DNA of 59,513 bases, taken from NCBI GenBank assembly GCA_028293725.1, contig JAQGOE010000086.1, positions 1-59,513 on the forward strand, given 5' to 3'. The notes under the pieces are model-generated. The model saw nothing but the letters and a program-made list of their open reading frames with translations, was not told the origin of the DNA and made no database searches. Position numbers and translations under genes: made by a program. This DNA is from Gammaproteobacteria bacterium. GTDB taxonomy: Bacteria; Pseudomonadota; Gammaproteobacteria; Steroidobacterales; Steroidobacteraceae. This document shows positions 57,495-59,513 of the stretch, piece after piece (the first letter of the stretch is position 1; the number at the start of each line of letters is the position of its first letter).

Positions 57495-58280
57495 TTAACG
57501 CTCGGCAGAGCCGGGCTCCGCCATCTTGCGGTGCTGTTCCGCCAACACCGCGGCAGGCGTGACTGTTGCGACGGCCGACTGAAGCTTATTCTTCAGCCCT
57601 GCGACCACATCGCCATCGCCGTCCATCATGGCTTTGAACCCGATCCGCGCCACCTCCCCCGCGTCCATCTTGCTCCCCGCTCCAACCTTGGTGTCCATCA
57701 TGTCGGCGCGCTGGAAGAATTCGGTATCCGTTGCCCCCGGCATCAGACACGTGACAGTCACGCCCGTGTCCTCGAGCTCGTTACGCAATGCCCACGAGAA
57801 GGAGTCGATGAATGCCTTCGTCCCGTTATAGACCGCCTGGAAGGACCCCGGCATAAAGCCCGCGATCGAGCCGGTGATGAGAATGCGGCCGGCGCCGCGA
57901 GCGCGCATGTCACGGCCGACCTTATGAAGCAGGGCCAGCGTGCCAGTCACGTTGGTATCGACGACGTGAGTGATGTCCTCGAACGACTGATCGAGAAAAC
58001 CCTTACCGAGACCGTGGCCCGCGTTAGCAATGAGCACCGCCACAGGCCGTCCGGCGACCTGCGTATATAACATCTCAATGCCCTCCGGCGTGGCCAGATC
58101 CGCCTCGACGGCCTCGACGGCAGCGCCCAAAGCGCGCAAGTCTCCGATCGCCGCCTCGAGCGGACGGTCCGCCGCGACGATCAGGTCCAAGCCATTCCTG
58201 GCACATTCGCGTGCCAACTCGAGCCCGATGCCGCTCGAGGCGCCGGTGACTACAGCAAGGGGTCGAAGAGCCGCGTTCAT
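57495..58280 (-). CDS. Short-chain dehydrogenase/reductase (261 aa)
   Basis: A classical SDR with TGASSGIG at about 12-19, NAGHG in place of NNAG, and the catalytic YNGTK segment with Ser in ITGSIAG. The ATG at 58280 has AGGAG upstream; the longer frame from 58319 is not needed. It leads a leftward group of stress-type genes (SRPBCC, alcohol dehydrogenase). Substrate unknown. Confidence 0.88.
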   Translation of the reverse strand: MNAALRPLAVVTGASSGIGLELARECARNGLDLIVAADRPLEAAIGDLRALGAAVEAVEADLATPEGIEMLYTQVAGRPVAVLIANAGHGLGKGFLDQSFEDITHVVDTNVTGTLALLHKVGRDMRARGAGRILITGSIAGFMPGSFQAVYNGTKAFIDSFSWALRNELEDTGVTVTCLMPGATDTEFFQRADMMDTKVGAGSKMDAGEVARIGFKAMMDGDGDVVAGLKNKLQSAVATVTPAAVLAEQHRKMAEPGSAER

Positions 58281-58358
58281 TGCATTCTCCTGCATGGTGG
58301 ATGGAATGTTAGGTAGCATGAAACGCGCCTCCGACCTTACCCAATCCCCCTGTCTGAA

Positions 58359-59087
58359 TCAGTAGATCGGTCCGGTGGTGGCAATCGCGGAGCCCCAGCT
58401 CACCCAGTGCCAGCGCGCCGGCTCGCGCGCGGGGGCATATCGATATACGAATGCAAGGCCCACGGTGGCAAAGAGCCACAGCACCAACCATTGCACGATG
58501 TCTGCGGCGATCTGTATCGCGGGGCGCGTGCCGAACAGATTCAGCGCTGTCGGGAGCGCGATCCCGAGTAACAGCATAACCAGAAAGCCCGTTACGGCCC
58601 CTACCGTCAACACGAGCGAGATGAGGGTCTGCTTCAGAAAGCTTCGCTTTTCGCGTTCGCCGTAAGCGATGTTGGTGGCCGTCATCAGCGCACTCAGGGC
58701 GGAGCGCGCGCTCCAGATTGCGATGATGAGTCCGATCGAGGCTGCAATGCTCAAGGTGCTCTGTTCGTGACGGGTAATGCTCTGGAGCTGCTCCTTGAAG
58801 ATGTCCCACGCCCCGGGAGGCAGCACGCCGGAGAGAACGCTCATATGCCGGATGACATCGGCGGGCGTAGAAAAAAGTCCGTAGATCGAGACGGCCGCGG
58901 CTACGCCTGGAAAGACCGAGAGCAAGGCGTACATGGCGACGCCTCCGGCCACGAGGGTGACGTTGTCGGTTCCGAACCGCTTGATAACACGCCAGACAAT
59001 GTCCCACCAGCCCGGCGCTGGAATGTCTCGGGGCTGGCTCGCCTGTCGCCCCCGAGCGTGAGTTTTAGTATTGGAGGAGACGCTCAT
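58359..59087 (-). CDS. YihY/BrkB-family membrane protein, C-terminally truncated (242 aa)
   Basis: An inner-membrane protein of the YihY/BrkB family. Several helices are visible after a 35-residue polar N-terminus, with the DNVTLVAGGVAMYALLSVFPG signature and a WSARSALSALMTATNIAYGE segment. Typical members go on after the WVSWGSAIAT segment with two more helices and a conserved GSYNxTYGSLGA motif. Here the protein stops after TTGPIY, and no trace of the missing end is seen in the 78 bp before the SDR. It may be a partial pseudogene or a natural short form. ATG at 59087 with GGAGGAG upstream. Confidence 0.75.
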   Translation of the reverse strand: MSVSSNTKTHARGRQASQPRDIPAPGWWDIVWRVIKRFGTDNVTLVAGGVAMYALLSVFPGVAAAVSIYGLFSTPADVIRHMSVLSGVLPPGAWDIFKEQLQSITRHEQSTLSIAASIGLIIAIWSARSALSALMTATNIAYGEREKRSFLKQTLISLVLTVGAVTGFLVMLLLGIALPTALNLFGTRPAIQIAADIVQWLVLWLFATVGLAFVYRYAPAREPARWHWVSWGSAIATTGPIY

Positions 59088-59284
59088 GCGTGCTTGATGT
59101 AGGTTAAACGATAGCGCGAAATAGCACAGGCTAGTGAACTCAACGGCGTGTGCCATCCGTCGGTTCCTCTGATTCGCACGCCATGCGTCAGCCTTACGTA
59201 CCACAGCAGCCCCCCTAGCCAAGCATCCCGGAACCTGCACCTGCGGCCGCCGTTGAAGTTATCGCCTATCAGCCGTGATGTTCT

Positions 59285-59513
59285 ATGACAGACGTGACCC
59301 CCGCGACCCGCACGAAACTTACAAGGTACCGTGCGAAAAGAGATTTTTCGCAGACCGCGGAGCCCTCGGGCAAAAAAGCGGATGGCGCGGCCGGGCACAG
59401 CTACTTGATCCAAAAACACGCGGCGAGCCGTCTCCATTATGACTTTCGCCTGGAGCTTGGCGGAGTGTTGAAGAGCTGGGCGGTCACGCGCGGCCCAAGC
59501 CTCAATCCCGAAG
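59285..59513 (+). CDS. ligD: DNA ligase D, N-terminal part (3'-phosphoesterase domain), cut by the window end
   Basis: The frame from the ATG at 59285 runs open to the last base. Its 76 residues include [19 protein letters not shown] followed by [18 protein letters not shown], the hallmark of the 3'-phosphoesterase domain of the bacterial non-homologous end-joining ligase LigD. The N-terminal 35 residues are basic and less conserved. A ligase and a polymerase domain would be expected beyond the window, and a ku gene is often adjacent. It is divergent from the YihY/BrkB gene. Confidence 0.88.
   Translation, partial: MTDVTPATRTKLTRYRAKRDFSQTAEPSGKKADGAAGHSYLIQKHAASRLHYDFRLELGGVLKSWAVTRGPSLNPE

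Noticed and set aside
1..59513. CRISPR arrays, tRNA or rRNA genes and complete insertion sequences
   Set aside because: Reading through the window showed no regularly spaced repeats, no RNA gene signatures and no transposase; only the relic near 38591-39098 hints at past mobility.

Overview
The window reads like a GC-rich (roughly 60-65%) Gram-negative chromosome. The exported proteins are rich in TonB-dependent receptors, Tat substrates, PQQ dehydrogenases and c-type cytochromes. The repertoire fits a soil or plant-associated proteobacterium, perhaps a Steroidobacteraceae-like gammaproteobacterium. That placement is inferred from gene content only; no rRNA or tRNA gene was seen.

Region A (1-32763, extending through the linked operon to 35897) looks like a large catabolic locus. 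After a 5'-truncated prolyl-4-hydroxylase-type dioxygenase, leftward genes encode a TonB receptor, two related exported proteins and an SGNH esterase. Divergent from them is a rightward run in which a three-gene module (two-heme DUF1592/PSD protein, Tat-exported DUF1552 protein, secreted ankyrin protein) occurs twice in tandem. It is followed by an exported metallo-beta-lactamase-fold hydrolase, an AraC regulator and a quinohemoprotein dehydrogenase. A converging leftward operon carries a duplicated DUF8021 protein, a second TonB receptor, a second quinohemoprotein dehydrogenase and a carotenoid oxygenase that keeps the residues typical of lignostilbene dioxygenases. Next come an SMP-30-like protein, a Phenol_MetA_deg outer-membrane protein, a cytochrome-fused PQQ dehydrogenase and an SDR. 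Together they suggest uptake, periplasmic oxidation, hydrolysis and cleavage of a plant-derived aromatic or polyphenolic substrate. The substrate is not proven.

Region B (35985-43568) is mixed: a LysE exporter, a GyrI-like protein, a Crp/Fnr regulator, a mobile mystery protein A gene whose partner is broken and joined to a decayed Bug/TctC gene, a BON protein, an SDR, a GH13 alpha-glucosidase and a flavodoxin-like reductase.

Region C (43676-53407) is a compact respiratory alcohol-oxidation locus: an HbpS/GlcG protein, CtaG, a caa3-type oxidase (CoxB with fused cytochrome c, CoxA, CoxC), a small membrane protein, a XoxF/ExaF-like dehydrogenase with the Asp-Tyr-Asp signature of lanthanide enzymes, a cytochrome c and a XoxJ-like binding protein. 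A convergent glutathione-independent formaldehyde dehydrogenase completes the path. CoxA lacks both the usual D-channel glutamate and the usual K-channel lysine.

Region D (53607-59513) holds a TPP enzyme with a possible Tat signal, a small basic protein, a second zinc alcohol dehydrogenase, an SRPBCC protein, an SDR, a C-terminally truncated YihY/BrkB protein and the start of a DNA ligase D gene.
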